A stretch of DNA of 64,000 nucleotides from Flavobacterium agrisoli (GTDB lineage: Bacteria; Bacteroidota; Bacteroidia; Flavobacteriales; Flavobacteriaceae). Below the pieces are notes generated by a model that did no database searches, was not told the DNA's origin, and saw only the letters and a list, made by a program, of their open reading frames with translations. A program made the position numbers and the translations under genes. Of the stretch, positions 9,353 through 17,953 are shown piece by piece. Positions within the stretch are counted from its first letter, which is position 1; each line of letters starts with the position of its first letter. The stretch covers positions 124,001 to 188,000 of the forward strand of contig NZ_JAEHFV010000003.1 of the NCBI RefSeq assembly GCF_016522065.1, read 5' to 3'.

Positions 9353-10189
9353 TTAATTGATGACTTCGTTCACTCCTCCGCAATTCATCATTTCAGAACC
9401 ATAATACGGATTGCGAATTTCTTTTTCGGTACTTAACCAATTTCCACCTTTACCATTATTGGCCATTGGGCAGTATTGGTAGTAAACAGGCGCTCCATTT
9501 TTGGTGATTTTCATTAAGTTGTACATGGCTGGAGATAAAGTAGTAAATGCGCTACGTTGTTTTACAATATCTTTAGCATTGGCAATAGTATTGGCATCTG
9601 CTTCTAACGATTTTACCGTTTTCATCCACTCGGTATGTACTTTTGGTTCTAAATCAGACATTTTAACTGCCTTGATTGAAGTTACTAAATTTTTAGCTTT
9701 GGCTGCGGCTGTATTAGCATCGGTTTGTACCAAGGCATTTTTAACTTCGAAATAAGCAGCATAAACGGGTGACAGCGGATTGTCTTTTGAAAGCGCTACT
9801 GGTGTAGTAGTGGTTGCTGATTCTGAAGAGGGTGTATGACTGGCTTTCGGGTTGCGTTCGTATTGGCAACAATCGGTCAATTCTTTGTATGCTTCGTTAG
9901 TAGCCAAATGATTTTCGCTATCGTAACCCGACATCGCAATTCGTTTTAAAATATCTTCTTTGTTGGTTAAAGTCGAATCAAAAGTTATAGTAGCTATTTT
10001 GGTTTCTTTGTCCCAATCAACAGCAGCAACTTGGTCTACATTTCCTGCTTTTTCTATTGTTTTTTCGCACATTTCACAATTGCCATAAATTTTGGCCGTT
10101 TCGGTTTTGGCGTTTTTTATTTTAGCGTCGCAAGCGGCCAACGAAAAAAATAATGAAAGTGCAAATGCAGTTTGTAATACGGATTTCAT
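9353..10189 (-). CDS. HMA- and DUF3347-domain lipoprotein (copper handling)
   Basis: A 278-residue lipoprotein with a signal peptide ending at lipobox LAAC (Cys20). Residues 32-100 form an HMA-like domain with CEMC (Cys38, Cys41) and a following TDCC pair. Residues about 135-225 match the DUF3347 helical domain, and the C-terminus carries the conserved CPM, NGKGGNWLS and NPYYGSEM segment that accompanies DUF3347 in metal-efflux proteins. It should be envelope-exposed and bind copper or silver, handing it on or buffering it. It is the first gene of the operon with the AraC regulator and CopA. Confidence 0.85.
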   Translation of the reverse strand: MKSVLQTAFALSLFFSLAACDAKIKNAKTETAKIYGNCEMCEKTIEKAGNVDQVAAVDWDKETKIATITFDSTLTNKEDILKRIAMSGYDSENHLATNEAYKELTDCCQYERNPKASHTPSSESATTTTPVALSKDNPLSPVYAAYFEVKNALVQTDANTAAAKAKNLVTSIKAVKMSDLEPKVHTEWMKTVKSLEADANTIANAKDIVKQRSAFTTLSPAMYNLMKITKNGAPVYYQYCPMANNGKGGNWLSTEKEIRNPYYGSEMMNCGGVNEVIN

Positions 10190-10280
10190 GAGCGTTATAT
10201 TTATATGAATTTTTAAAGAAATTGAAGGTTAAAGGTACTAACTTTTTTAGGATACTTTCTTATTCTGATTTTAAAAAAGA

Positions 10281-10308
10281 AAAGCCCGTCAATGAAGACG
10301 AGCCTTTA
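10281..10308. terminator. Probable imperfect terminator hairpin downstream of ald
   Basis: AAAGCCCGTC and GACGAGCCTTT can pair with one mismatch and one bulge around a six-base loop. It lies in the space between the copper operon start and the ald stop codon and would act on ald. Confidence 0.45.
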
Positions 10309-10337
10309 TAAAAGTGTTAGTAAGCACTTATTTAATA

Positions 10338-11459
10338 TCAGAAATTAGGTTCTAATACTAATTCTTCATCAAATGGTAAGTTCCAAGCTTCGGCAACTTC
10401 TTTGTATACAATTTTACCATTTGCAATATTCAATCCTTTTTTAAGTTCGGCGTTCTCGGCACATGCTTTTTTCCATCCTTTATTTGCCAATTGTACAGCA
10501 TACGGAAGGGTTGCATTCGTTAAAGCCAAAGTTGAAGTGTACGGTACTGCACCAGGCATGTTGGCTACACAATAATGTACAATGTCATCTATAATAAAAG
10601 TTGGATTTTCGTGTGTGGTAGGTTCGCATGTTTCGATACAACCTCCTTGATCTACCGCAACGTCTACTAAAACAGTTCCTGGACGCATGTCTTTTAACAT
10701 TTCGCGGGTAATTAAATTCGGTGCTTTTGCCCCCGGAATTAATACCGCACCAATAATTAAATCGGCTTCTTTAATAGCATTTTGAATGTTATAACTATTA
10801 GATATAATGGTCATAACATTGGCAGGCATGATTTCTGAAAGTTGACGCAAACGTGGTAAACTCACATCCATAATGGTAACTTGAGCTCCCAAACCAGCAG
10901 CCATTTTAGCGGCTTGTGTACCTACAATTCCACCGCCTAAAACCAATACTTTGGCCGGAGGAACTCCTGGAACACCACCTAATAAAATACCTCTACCTTT
11001 TAAAGGTTTTTCTAAATATTTAGCACCTTCTTGAATAGACATTCTGCCCGCTACTTCCGACATCGGAATTAACAATGGTAAACTTCTATCTGCTTTTTCA
11101 ACTGTTTCGTAAGCCAAACATATCGCTTCACTTTTGATCATCGCATGGGTCAAAGGTTCTGATGAGGCAAAATGAAAATAGGTAAATACCAATTGGTCTT
11201 TTCGAATTAAATTGTATTCCGAAGCAATTGGTTCTTTTACTTTCATAATCATTTCGGCTACAGCATAAACCTCTTCAATTGTTCCCAAAATCTGAGCACC
11301 ATAGGCAATGTATTCTTGATCGCTAAACCCACTACCTTCTCCGGCAGCAGTTTGTACATATACTTCGTGACCGTTTTTTTTCATTTCGGCAACTCCAGCA
11401 GGAGTAAGTGCCACACGGTTTTCGTTATTCTTAATTTCTTTTGGAACACCTATAATCAT
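10338..11459 (-). CDS. ald: Alanine dehydrogenase
   Basis: A 373-residue NAD-dependent enzyme that interconverts L-alanine with pyruvate and ammonia. It opens MIIGVPKEIKNNENRVAL, the family N-terminus that includes Arg15. Lys75 (KVKEP) and His96 (FHFASS) fit the pyruvate-binding and catalytic residues. The NAD-binding Rossmann motif VLGGGIVGTQAA is near residue 172, and VDVAVDQGG carries the conserved aspartate. The length is typical for the family. It is transcribed away from an Lrp/AsnC regulator, a common arrangement in which the regulator controls ald. Its -7 box is described separately. Confidence 0.96.
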   Translation of the reverse strand: MIIGVPKEIKNNENRVALTPAGVAEMKKNGHEVYVQTAAGEGSGFSDQEYIAYGAQILGTIEEVYAVAEMIMKVKEPIASEYNLIRKDQLVFTYFHFASSEPLTHAMIKSEAICLAYETVEKADRSLPLLIPMSEVAGRMSIQEGAKYLEKPLKGRGILLGGVPGVPPAKVLVLGGGIVGTQAAKMAAGLGAQVTIMDVSLPRLRQLSEIMPANVMTIISNSYNIQNAIKEADLIIGAVLIPGAKAPNLITREMLKDMRPGTVLVDVAVDQGGCIETCEPTTHENPTFIIDDIVHYCVANMPGAVPYTSTLALTNATLPYAVQLANKGWKKACAENAELKKGLNIANGKIVYKEVAEAWNLPFDEELVLEPNF

Positions 11460-11486
11460 AATGAAGCGTTTTTAGTTGTTATAGGA

Positions 11487-11494
11487 CAAATGTA
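11487..11494 (-). promoter_or_regulatory. -7 box of the ald promoter
   Basis: The minus strand reads TACATTTG 27 bases before the ald start codon, an exact TAnnTTTG match. A convincing -33 TTTG is not seen, which would suit a regulator-dependent promoter. Confidence 0.5.
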
Positions 11495-11535
11495 TGCATA
11501 CCGAAGATACTAACGATATTTGCAGTGGAATTAAG

Positions 11536-11561
11536 AAAATATTAATTTTTTTTAATATTTT
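11536..11561. promoter_or_regulatory. Perfect inverted repeat, candidate operator of the Lrp-type regulator
   Basis: AAAATATTAA, six T bases, then TTAATATTTT: two perfect 10-base arms. It lies between the divergent ald and Lrp/AsnC genes, about 42 bases upstream of the ald -7 box. Lrp/AsnC dimers recognise palindromic AT-rich sites of about this size. It is followed by no long uninterrupted T-run, so a terminator is less likely. Assignment as an operator is inference. Confidence 0.45.
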
Positions 11562-11661
11562 TGAATGAAAAACTTCTTTTTTTTGGGTTATTTGTAATGA
11601 ATTAAAGAAAAAATAACTGTTAAGAAACGCCTCGAGGAGCTAATCCTAAACCCAGTATACT

Positions 11662-12120
11662 ATGATTTTAGATGAAACCGACAAAAAAATCTTACGCCTC
11701 CTGCAAGAAGATGCACATTTGACTTTGAAAGATATTGCAAACCGAATAAACCTTTCGCTAACACCAGTTCATGATCGCGTTAAAAGATTGGAAAAAGAAG
11801 GTATTATAGAAAAATATGTTTCCATTTTGAACAAAAAAAAACTAGGCAAACATTTAACGGTTTATTGTCAGGTTACTTTAAATAAACAAACCTATGATAT
11901 TTCGGAAGCATTCAACAAATCGATTCTGAATTTACCCGAAGTAGTGGAGTGTAATTTTGTTTCGGGAAATTTTGATTATATGCTTAAAATTGTCCTTCCG
12001 GATATGGAAAGTTACCATCATTTTCATCAGAAAAAATTATCCATTTTACCCGAAGTTTCGACCATTAATACTGTTTTTGTTATTTCAGAAGTAAAAAGCA
12101 CGACGGTTTTAGCGGTTTAA
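11662..12120 (+). CDS. Lrp/AsnC-family transcriptional regulator
   Basis: A 152-residue regulator. Residues 1-60 are the winged helix-turn-helix (DETDKKILRLLQEDAHLTLKDIA and then LSLTPVHDRVKRLEKEGII), and about 65-145 are the RAM ligand-binding and oligomerisation domain (VTLNKQ, VVECNFVSGNFDYMLKI). It is divergent from alanine dehydrogenase. By analogy with AldR and similar pairs it probably regulates ald in response to alanine or another amino acid. The ligand is not deducible from sequence. Confidence 0.9.
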   Translation: MILDETDKKILRLLQEDAHLTLKDIANRINLSLTPVHDRVKRLEKEGIIEKYVSILNKKKLGKHLTVYCQVTLNKQTYDISEAFNKSILNLPEVVECNFVSGNFDYMLKIVLPDMESYHHFHQKKLSILPEVSTINTVFVISEVKSTTVLAV

Positions 12121-12140
12121 AAAGAACAAAAACGAAACAA

Positions 12141-12170
12141 AAAAAGGTTTGAACGAATTCAAACCTTTTT
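12141..12170. terminator. Bidirectional terminator between the Lrp-type gene and hemL
   Basis: A perfect 13-base stem (AAAAAGGTTTGAA and its complement) around loop CGAA, with A and T tracts on its two sides, between convergent genes. Confidence 0.9.
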
Positions 12171-12190
12171 GTTGTAGCAATGTTTTTGTT

Positions 12191-13477
12191 TTATAAACCT
12201 TGCGCCACTTTTTCGATAGCGGCAATAGTAAAATCCAGATCTTCGTAAGTTAAAGCATCGGTTATAAACCAGGTTTCGTAAGCAGAAGGAGCAATGTAAA
12301 CGCCTTCTTCTAACAAACCGTGGAAGAATTTTTTAAAGGTTTCGTTGTCACCATTTGCAGCCGATTTAAAATCGGTAACCGGATTGGAATCAAAATGAAC
12401 CGAAATCATCGAGCCAACTGAATTTATGGTAAATTCAATTTTAGCTGCTTTTAAAACAGTATTAATTCCTTTGGCGAGATAAGCTGTTTTTTCGGCCAAA
12501 CGGTCAAAAATTGCCGTATCATTATTCAGTGCTTCTAGCATAGCCAAACCTGCTGCCATTGCCAACGGATTCCCAGATAGGGTTCCGGCTTGGTAAACAG
12601 GGCCTAAAGGAGCCAAAAGATTCATGATTTCGTTGCGGGCCGCAAAAGCACCAACTGGCAATCCGCCACCAATAACTTTTCCGAAACAAACAATATCGGC
12701 ATCAATTTTTAGCAATTCTTGTGCGCCACCTTTAGCCAATCTAAAACCTGTCATGACTTCATCAAAAATCAATAAAATTCCGTTTGCAGTACACAGCGTT
12801 CGTAAGCCTTCTAAAAAATCTTTTTGAGGAGGAATACATCCCATATTACCAGCAACCGGTTCGATAATTATGGCTGCAATTTCATTTGGATTTGCTTCTA
12901 TTACCGTTTTTACATTCTCTAAATTATTATAAGAAGCCAATAAAGTATCTTTTGCGGTACCTTGTGTTACACCTGGGCTGTTAGGACTACCAAAAGTTAC
13001 AGCTCCGCTACCAGCTTGGATTAAAAACGAATCCGAATGACCGTGATAACAACCCGAAAATTTGATGATTTTGTCTCTTTTTGTATAACCTCTTGCCAAT
13101 CGTATTGCGCTCATACAAGCTTCTGTTCCCGAATTTACAAAACGTATTTTGTCAATATTGGGTACCATCGAAACAGCTAAAGCGGCAATTTGGGTTTCTA
13201 AAGCAGTGGGCGTTCCAAAAGAGGTGCCGAGTTTAGCACGTTCGGTGACCGCAGTTACAACCGGTTCGTAAGCGTGACCTAAAATCATAGGTCCCCAAGA
13301 GTTAATATAATCGATGTACCGATTTCCATCTTCGTCGTATAAATAGGCTCCTTTTGCGCTTTTTACAAAAATGGGAGTTCCACCAACGGCTTTAAAAGCT
13401 CTAACGGGCGAATTTACTCCTCCGGGAATTACTGCTTCGGCTTCAGCAAAAAGCTGGCTACTTCTTTGATATGTCAT
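12191..13477 (-). CDS. hemL: Glutamate-1-semialdehyde 2,1-aminomutase
   Basis: A 428-residue class III aminotransferase-fold enzyme that makes 5-aminolevulinate from glutamate-1-semialdehyde in the C5 pathway of haem synthesis. It has the family N-terminus [13 protein letters not shown] at 17-29, [17 protein letters not shown] near 113, the cofactor aspartate in [11 protein letters not shown] at about 239, and the PLP lysine at 267 in [15 protein letters not shown]. Length and motifs are typical. It is the last gene of a minus-strand cluster, 30 bases after the glucosaminidase gene. Confidence 0.96.
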   Translation of the reverse strand: MTYQRSSQLFAEAEAVIPGGVNSPVRAFKAVGGTPIFVKSAKGAYLYDEDGNRYIDYINSWGPMILGHAYEPVVTAVTERAKLGTSFGTPTALETQIAALAVSMVPNIDKIRFVNSGTEACMSAIRLARGYTKRDKIIKFSGCYHGHSDSFLIQAGSGAVTFGSPNSPGVTQGTAKDTLLASYNNLENVKTVIEANPNEIAAIIIEPVAGNMGCIPPQKDFLEGLRTLCTANGILLIFDEVMTGFRLAKGGAQELLKIDADIVCFGKVIGGGLPVGAFAARNEIMNLLAPLGPVYQAGTLSGNPLAMAAGLAMLEALNNDTAIFDRLAEKTAYLAKGINTVLKAAKIEFTINSVGSMISVHFDSNPVTDFKSAANGDNETFKKFFHGLLEEGVYIAPSAYETWFITDALTYEDLDFTIAAIEKVAQGL

Positions 13478-13507
13478 TCTGATTGTACTTTTATTAAAAG
13501 AATGGGA

Positions 13508-14401
13508 TTATTTTACAATCAATTTTTGTCCGATTGAAAGTGTATTATCCGATAAGTTGTTGTTTTTTTTGATGTCGTCTATCAGTATATTGAATTTTTT
13601 TGAGATAGAGTACAAGGTATCTCCCTTTTGTACTTCATAATAAGAAAAATTCGGGTTGTTTGGTGTGCTTTTATAAGCGGCAAGAACAGCTTGACTCTGA
13701 CTTACATCGTATTTTTTTCCTAAAACTTGCGCATCGTATTGGTGTAATTGGTACCGCTCAATATAACTCATTAACTTGTCTGGGTATCGTGGGTCGGTGG
13801 CATAACCTGCAGCACGGAGCCCTTTAGCCCAAGCTTTGTAGTCGTCTTTTTCGTATTGAAATAATGATGCATATCTTTTTTTACCAGTCAAGAAAAGGGC
13901 ATGGTCTCTAAACGATTCAGATGCGTCGTTGTATTTTCTAAAACATTCTTGCGATGCATCATCGTCATGGCGAACACTTTCGCCCAACCAATCGTTGTGG
14001 CATTTTATCCCGAAATGATTGTTAGCAGTTAAGGCCAAATCGCCTTTACCTGCACCCGATTCTAAAATACCTTGCGCCAAAATAATACTAGCCGGAATGC
14101 CATACGTTTTCATATTACCCATAGCGACGTCTTTATAAGCGGCTATATAATGGTCAATAACGTCGTTAGAAACCACCGTTCTCGAAGTAGATTCTATAAC
14201 TTCTGTAGTAGTTTGATTTTGATTTTTTGTAGAGGCGGGAATGTTGGATTCTGATTTAGAATAGGTCGGTTTTTTTGTTGTTTGTACCACCGATCTTTGC
14301 TTTTGCGAAGTCTGACTTTTACTGGTTACAATGGTAGGTTTACTAGCGTGGCAGCTTACCAAACTAATGGCAATTAACAGTAGAAGAATTTTGCTATACA
14401 T
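13508..14401 (-). CDS. Lipoprotein glucosaminidase with LysM domain (peptidoglycan hydrolase)
   Basis: A 297-residue cell-wall hydrolase. The signal peptide ends in lipobox LVSC (Cys17). A Ser/Thr/Lys-rich linker runs to about 80. Residues about 85-220 form the FlgJ-type glucosaminidase domain with ILAQGILESGAGKGDLA, which includes the catalytic glutamate, and NNHFGIKC. Residues 254-296 are one LysM peptidoglycan-binding repeat (VQKGDTLYSISKKFNI). It should cleave glycan strands at N-acetylglucosamine. Its first eight bases overlap the end of the upstream PLP deaminase gene, so the two are co-transcribed. Confidence 0.9.
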   Translation of the reverse strand: MYSKILLLLIAISLVSCHASKPTIVTSKSQTSQKQRSVVQTTKKPTYSKSESNIPASTKNQNQTTTEVIESTSRTVVSNDVIDHYIAAYKDVAMGNMKTYGIPASIILAQGILESGAGKGDLALTANNHFGIKCHNDWLGESVRHDDDASQECFRKYNDASESFRDHALFLTGKKRYASLFQYEKDDYKAWAKGLRAAGYATDPRYPDKLMSYIERYQLHQYDAQVLGKKYDVSQSQAVLAAYKSTPNNPNFSYYEVQKGDTLYSISKKFNILIDDIKKNNNLSDNTLSIGQKLIVK

Positions 14402-15290
14402 TGGTTAAAAGTATTGGAGATTTCTTGTTTTTTAATTTTTGATTCATGCCTTGTATACCTTGCAAACCGCCTGTATGAACAAGTAGTATTTTGGAATTGG
14501 CTTTGAAAAAACCGTTGTGGATTAAATCAATAACGCCAAAAACCATTTTTCCGGTATAAATGGGGTCTAGTGAAATTTGAGTTTGTTGGAAAAAAGCATT
14601 AATAAATTGAATTAATTCGATATTTACTTTGCCGTAACCTTCAAAATGATATTCATTTATCAATTTCCAGCCCTCTTTTTTTGCAAAAATACAAATTTCA
14701 TCTTGTAAAAAGTCACCTTTTAGCGCAGGAAATCCTAAAACTTGTTGATGAGGCAATGCGCTGTTGATAATTCCGGAGATGGTTCCGCCCGTTCCAACGG
14801 CACAACAAACAAAGTCAAACTCCGTATCTTCGGGGGTTAAAATTTCTTCACAACCTTTTACTGCCAAAGCATTTGTTCCTCCTTCGGGTATCATATAAAA
14901 AGTGCCAAATTGGGCCGAAATACGATTTAAGAAATCCGGATTGGTTTTGTCTCGATAGACTTCTCTCGAAACAAAATGTAGGCGCATACCGCATTCTTGA
15001 GCAAATTGTAAAGTTGGATTTTCTGAAATTTTCGAAACCAATTCTTGCCCGCGAATAATGCCAATTGTTTTAAAACCGCCCTCTTTTCCGGCATACGCCA
15101 CCGCCGCAATATGGTTGGAAAAAGCCCCGCCAAAAGTCAATAATGTGTCTTTGTTTTGCTTTTTTGCTTCAATGAGATTGTATTTTAATTTCCGAAATTT
15201 ATTACCCGAAACAAAAGGATGCAGCAAATCCTCTCGTTTTATTTCGAGCGAAATTCCGTGAGGAAAAGCAATAGGTATCTTTTGATTCAA
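14394..15290 (-). CDS. PLP-dependent ACC deaminase/D-cysteine desulfhydrase family protein
   Basis: A 298-residue enzyme of the fold-type II PLP family. The PLP lysine lies in SGNKFRKLKYN near residue 32, the substrate segment LTFGGAFSNHIAA near 51, and the phosphate-binding loop VGTGGTISGI near 165. The family includes 1-aminocyclopropane-1-carboxylate deaminase, D-cysteine desulfhydrase and D-serine-type deaminases. Sequence alone cannot decide the substrate, and D-cysteine desulfhydrase is the commoner activity in bacteria. It lies 11 bases after the HExxH protein gene and overlaps the glucosaminidase gene by eight bases. Confidence 0.85.
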   Translation of the reverse strand: MNQKIPIAFPHGISLEIKREDLLHPFVSGNKFRKLKYNLIEAKKQNKDTLLTFGGAFSNHIAAVAYAGKEGGFKTIGIIRGQELVSKISENPTLQFAQECGMRLHFVSREVYRDKTNPDFLNRISAQFGTFYMIPEGGTNALAVKGCEEILTPEDTEFDFVCCAVGTGGTISGIINSALPHQQVLGFPALKGDFLQDEICIFAKKEGWKLINEYHFEGYGKVNIELIQFINAFFQQTQISLDPIYTGKMVFGVIDLIHNGFFKANSKILLVHTGGLQGIQGMNQKLKNKKSPILLTNV

Positions 15291-15301
15291 GTGTTGTTTT
15301 T

Positions 15302-15628
15302 TTAAATGTATTCGGTAAATTGAAAAAATTTTCGCTTTTTCAAATAGTCAAAATCGGTCTCGTTATAATAGGCTTCTTTTTCAAAACTAATATTACGATA
15401 ACCTAAATGAAAATTTCTAAACTTCATCCAACGCCATACAAACTCCAATATGTACCAAATAAAAAAAGGAACAATGAGCATTTCAAGTTGTTGTCTTAAA
15501 TGTATTTTTTCGTGATTAATGAAAATGGCATTGGTTTTATCTTGTTTGTATTTTATCAAAACAAAGGGATAAAGCGTAAGGCCGCGGTATCCTTTCGGAA
15601 TTAAATATTTAGTATGAATAAGATACAT
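15302..15628 (-). CDS. Small HExxH-motif protein, possible minimal zinc protease
   Basis: A 108-residue protein that I recognise only as conserved-looking. FINHEKIHLRQQ near residue 37 contains HEKIH, a fit to the HExxH zinc motif. It is followed by a hydrophobic segment, MLIVPFFIWYILEFVW, and then by SFEKEAYYNE near 82, a glutamate-rich helix that could supply the third zinc ligand. Membrane association through the middle helix is likely. It is the first gene of the operon that runs through the PLP deaminase and glucosaminidase to hemL. The motif could be fortuitous in so short a protein. Confidence 0.6.
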   Translation of the reverse strand: MYLIHTKYLIPKGYRGLTLYPFVLIKYKQDKTNAIFINHEKIHLRQQLEMLIVPFFIWYILEFVWRWMKFRNFHLGYRNISFEKEAYYNETDFDYLKKRKFFQFTEYI

Positions 15629-15643
15629 TGGTAGTAAAGTTTG

Positions 15644-15651
15644 TAAATTTG
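15644..15651 (+). promoter_or_regulatory. Possible -7 box upstream of the DUF5522-hutU pair
   Basis: TAAATTTG matches TAnnTTTG, 76 bases before the DUF5522 start. No good -33 element is seen, so this is tentative. Confidence 0.35.
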
Positions 15652-15727
15652 TGTATAAAAATCATAGCTAATTAGCGAAAAATACAATTTATGGTTTTTC
15701 AAATGTCACCAAAAGTTATGTCAATTA

Positions 15728-15904
15728 ATGAAAGAACAAAGTAATGAAAATAAATTAATCGAAGGGGAAGATTTTTACTATACACCCGAAGGTTATAAAT
15801 GTTTCACCGAAAAATACCATTTAAAACGTGGATATTGCTGTAAAAGCGGATGCCGTCATTGCCCGTATGGTTACGATAAACGAACCAATAGATTGCGAAA
15901 ATAA
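15728..15904 (+). CDS. Small cysteine-rich protein, DUF5522 family
   Basis: A 58-residue protein starting MKEQSNENKLIEGEDFYYT. It ends with a cysteine cluster, GYCCKSGCRHCPYGY, followed by a basic tail, which is the hallmark of the DUF5522 family of short Bacteroidota proteins. The arrangement CC-x3-C-x2-C suggests a small metal-binding knuckle. It ends 27 bases before hutU on the same strand and is probably co-transcribed. No function is established. Confidence 0.75.
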   Translation: MKEQSNENKLIEGEDFYYTPEGYKCFTEKYHLKRGYCCKSGCRHCPYGYDKRTNRLRK

Positions 15905-15931
15905 TTTCAAAAACTGTTAAAAAACGCCTAA

Positions 15932-17917
15932 ATGAATTTTAAAGATCTAATTCAACAAGGAATTCCAGCTGTTTTACCAGCCAAAAAACCGTTCGATATT
16001 ACGGTTAATCACGCTCCAAAACGTAAAGAAATTTTAAATGAAGAAGAACAAAAACTAGCTCTTGCCAATGCGTTGCGCTATTTTGAAGCCCATCAGCATG
16101 CCGAATTACTTCCGGATTTTAAAGAAGAATTAGCGCTGTACGGCCGGATTTACATGTACCGTTTTCGACCTGATTATGGCATGTATGCGCGACCTTTAAC
16201 AGAATATCCCGGAAAGTCGGAGCAAGCCAAAGCCATCATGCTTATGATTCAGAATAACTTGGATCCTGCTGTGGCACAACATCCACATGAATTAATCACT
16301 TACGGCGGTAATGGTGCTGTATTTCAAAATTGGGCGCAATATTTGCTTACCATGCAGTATTTATCCGAGATGACAAACGAGCAAACTTTGGTCATGTATT
16401 CCGGTCATCCCATGGGATTGTTTCCGTCTCATCCTAATGCGCCTCGTGTGGTTGTGACTAACGGAATGACTATCCCCAATTATTCCAAACCCGATGATTG
16501 GGAAAAAATGAATGCTTTAGGGGTTTCGCAATACGGGCAAATGACCGCAGGAAGTTATATGTATATTGGACCACAAGGAATTGTTCACGGTACCACAATT
16601 ACGGTTTTAAATGCTTTTCGAAAAATAAAAAAAGAGCCACAAGGCCGTTTGTTCGTTACATCTGGATTGGGCGGAATGAGTGGTGCACAGCCCAAAGCAG
16701 GAACTATTGCCGGTTGTATTACTATTTGTGCCGAGGTGAATCCGAAAATTACAAAAATTCGCCATGAACAAGGTTGGATTGATGAAATTTGCAGTTCGAT
16801 TACCCAATTATTGGAGCGGATTAAAGTTGCTCAAGCCAAAAAAGAAGTGGTTTCGATAGCCTATTTAGGAAACGTAGTCAAGGTTTGGGAGGCTTTTGCC
16901 GATCATAATATCAAAATCGATTTGGGTTCCGATCAAACTTCGTTGCATAATCCTTGGGCGGGCGGTTATTATCCGGTTGGTTTGAGTTTTGAAGAAGCCA
17001 ATCAAATGATGGCCGATAACCCTGAATTGTTTAAAATAAAAGTACAAGAATCTTTACGACGCCAAGCCGAAGCAATTAACAAACATACCGAAAAAGGAAC
17101 TTATTTTTTTGATTATGGTAATGCCTTTTTGTTAGAAGCTTCGAGAGCGGGAGGAGCCGTTATGGCCGAAAACCCTACTTTAGGTCGAGAGTTTCGTTAT
17201 CCTTCCTACGTGCAAGATATTATGGGGCCTATGTGTTTTGATTACGGATTTGGTCCTTTCCGTTGGGTATGTACTTCTGGAAAACCCGAAGATTTAGCCA
17301 AAACCGATGCTATTGCTTCTCAGGTTTTAGAAAAACTTGCCCAAGAGTCACCGGCGGAAATTCAGCAACAAATGGCGGATAATATCAAATGGATTAAAGG
17401 CGCTCAAGCCAATAATTTGGTTGTCGGTTCGCAAGCCCGAATTTTATATGCCGATGCACAAGGTCGTATTCAAATTGCCGAAGCGTTCAATCAAGCAATT
17501 GCTCGTGGCGAAATTGGGTACGTTGTTTTGGGTCGCGATCATCATGATGTTTCAGGAACCGATTCGCCGTATCGCGAAACTTCTAATATTTATGATGGCT
17601 CACGATTTACAGCCGATATGGCTATTCAAAATGTAATTGGGGATAGCTTTAGAGGAGCTACTTGGGTTTCGATACATAATGGTGGTGGAGTAGGATGGGG
17701 AGAAGTAATTAACGGCGGATTTGGTATGGTTCTTGATGGTAGTAATGAGGCTTCAATGCGCTTAAAATCAATGCTTTTTTGGGATGTAAACAATGGTATT
17801 TCCAGAAGGAGTTGGGCTAGAAACGAAGGAGCTATTTTTGCGATTAAAAAAGCGATGGAAGCAGAGCCATTATTAAAAGTAACCTTACCTAATTTAATCG
17901 ATGAAAATTTATTGTAA
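15932..17917 (+). CDS. hutU: Urocanate hydratase
   Basis: A 661-residue urocanase, the second enzyme of histidine degradation, which converts urocanate to imidazolonepropionate using tightly bound NAD. Family landmarks include YGGNGAVFQNWAQY near 123, YSGHPMGLFPSHP near 156, VTSGLGGMSGAQPKAG near 242, SDQTSLHNPW near 332, and GDSFRGATWVSIHNGGGVGWGE near 573, which includes the active-site region. It is the longer type found in Bacteroidota; enterobacterial HutU is about 555 residues. The other hut genes (hutH, hutI, hutG) are not beside it in this window. Confidence 0.96.
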   Translation: MNFKDLIQQGIPAVLPAKKPFDITVNHAPKRKEILNEEEQKLALANALRYFEAHQHAELLPDFKEELALYGRIYMYRFRPDYGMYARPLTEYPGKSEQAKAIMLMIQNNLDPAVAQHPHELITYGGNGAVFQNWAQYLLTMQYLSEMTNEQTLVMYSGHPMGLFPSHPNAPRVVVTNGMTIPNYSKPDDWEKMNALGVSQYGQMTAGSYMYIGPQGIVHGTTITVLNAFRKIKKEPQGRLFVTSGLGGMSGAQPKAGTIAGCITICAEVNPKITKIRHEQGWIDEICSSITQLLERIKVAQAKKEVVSIAYLGNVVKVWEAFADHNIKIDLGSDQTSLHNPWAGGYYPVGLSFEEANQMMADNPELFKIKVQESLRRQAEAINKHTEKGTYFFDYGNAFLLEASRAGGAVMAENPTLGREFRYPSYVQDIMGPMCFDYGFGPFRWVCTSGKPEDLAKTDAIASQVLEKLAQESPAEIQQQMADNIKWIKGAQANNLVVGSQARILYADAQGRIQIAEAFNQAIARGEIGYVVLGRDHHDVSGTDSPYRETSNIYDGSRFTADMAIQNVIGDSFRGATWVSIHNGGGVGWGEVINGGFGMVLDGSNEASMRLKSMLFWDVNNGISRRSWARNEGAIFAIKKAMEAEPLLKVTLPNLIDENLL

Positions 17918-17953
17918 TTTTAATAATTAACTGCTTGTTTAATTCCCATTATT

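Noticed and set aside
10317..10329. 13-base sequence TTAGTAAGCACTT repeated at 38800-38812, in both cases just after a minus-strand stop codon
   Set aside because: About 30 chance repeats of 13 bases are expected in a 64-kb window even before allowing for AT bias, so the shared position is probably coincidence. A genome-wide count would decide.
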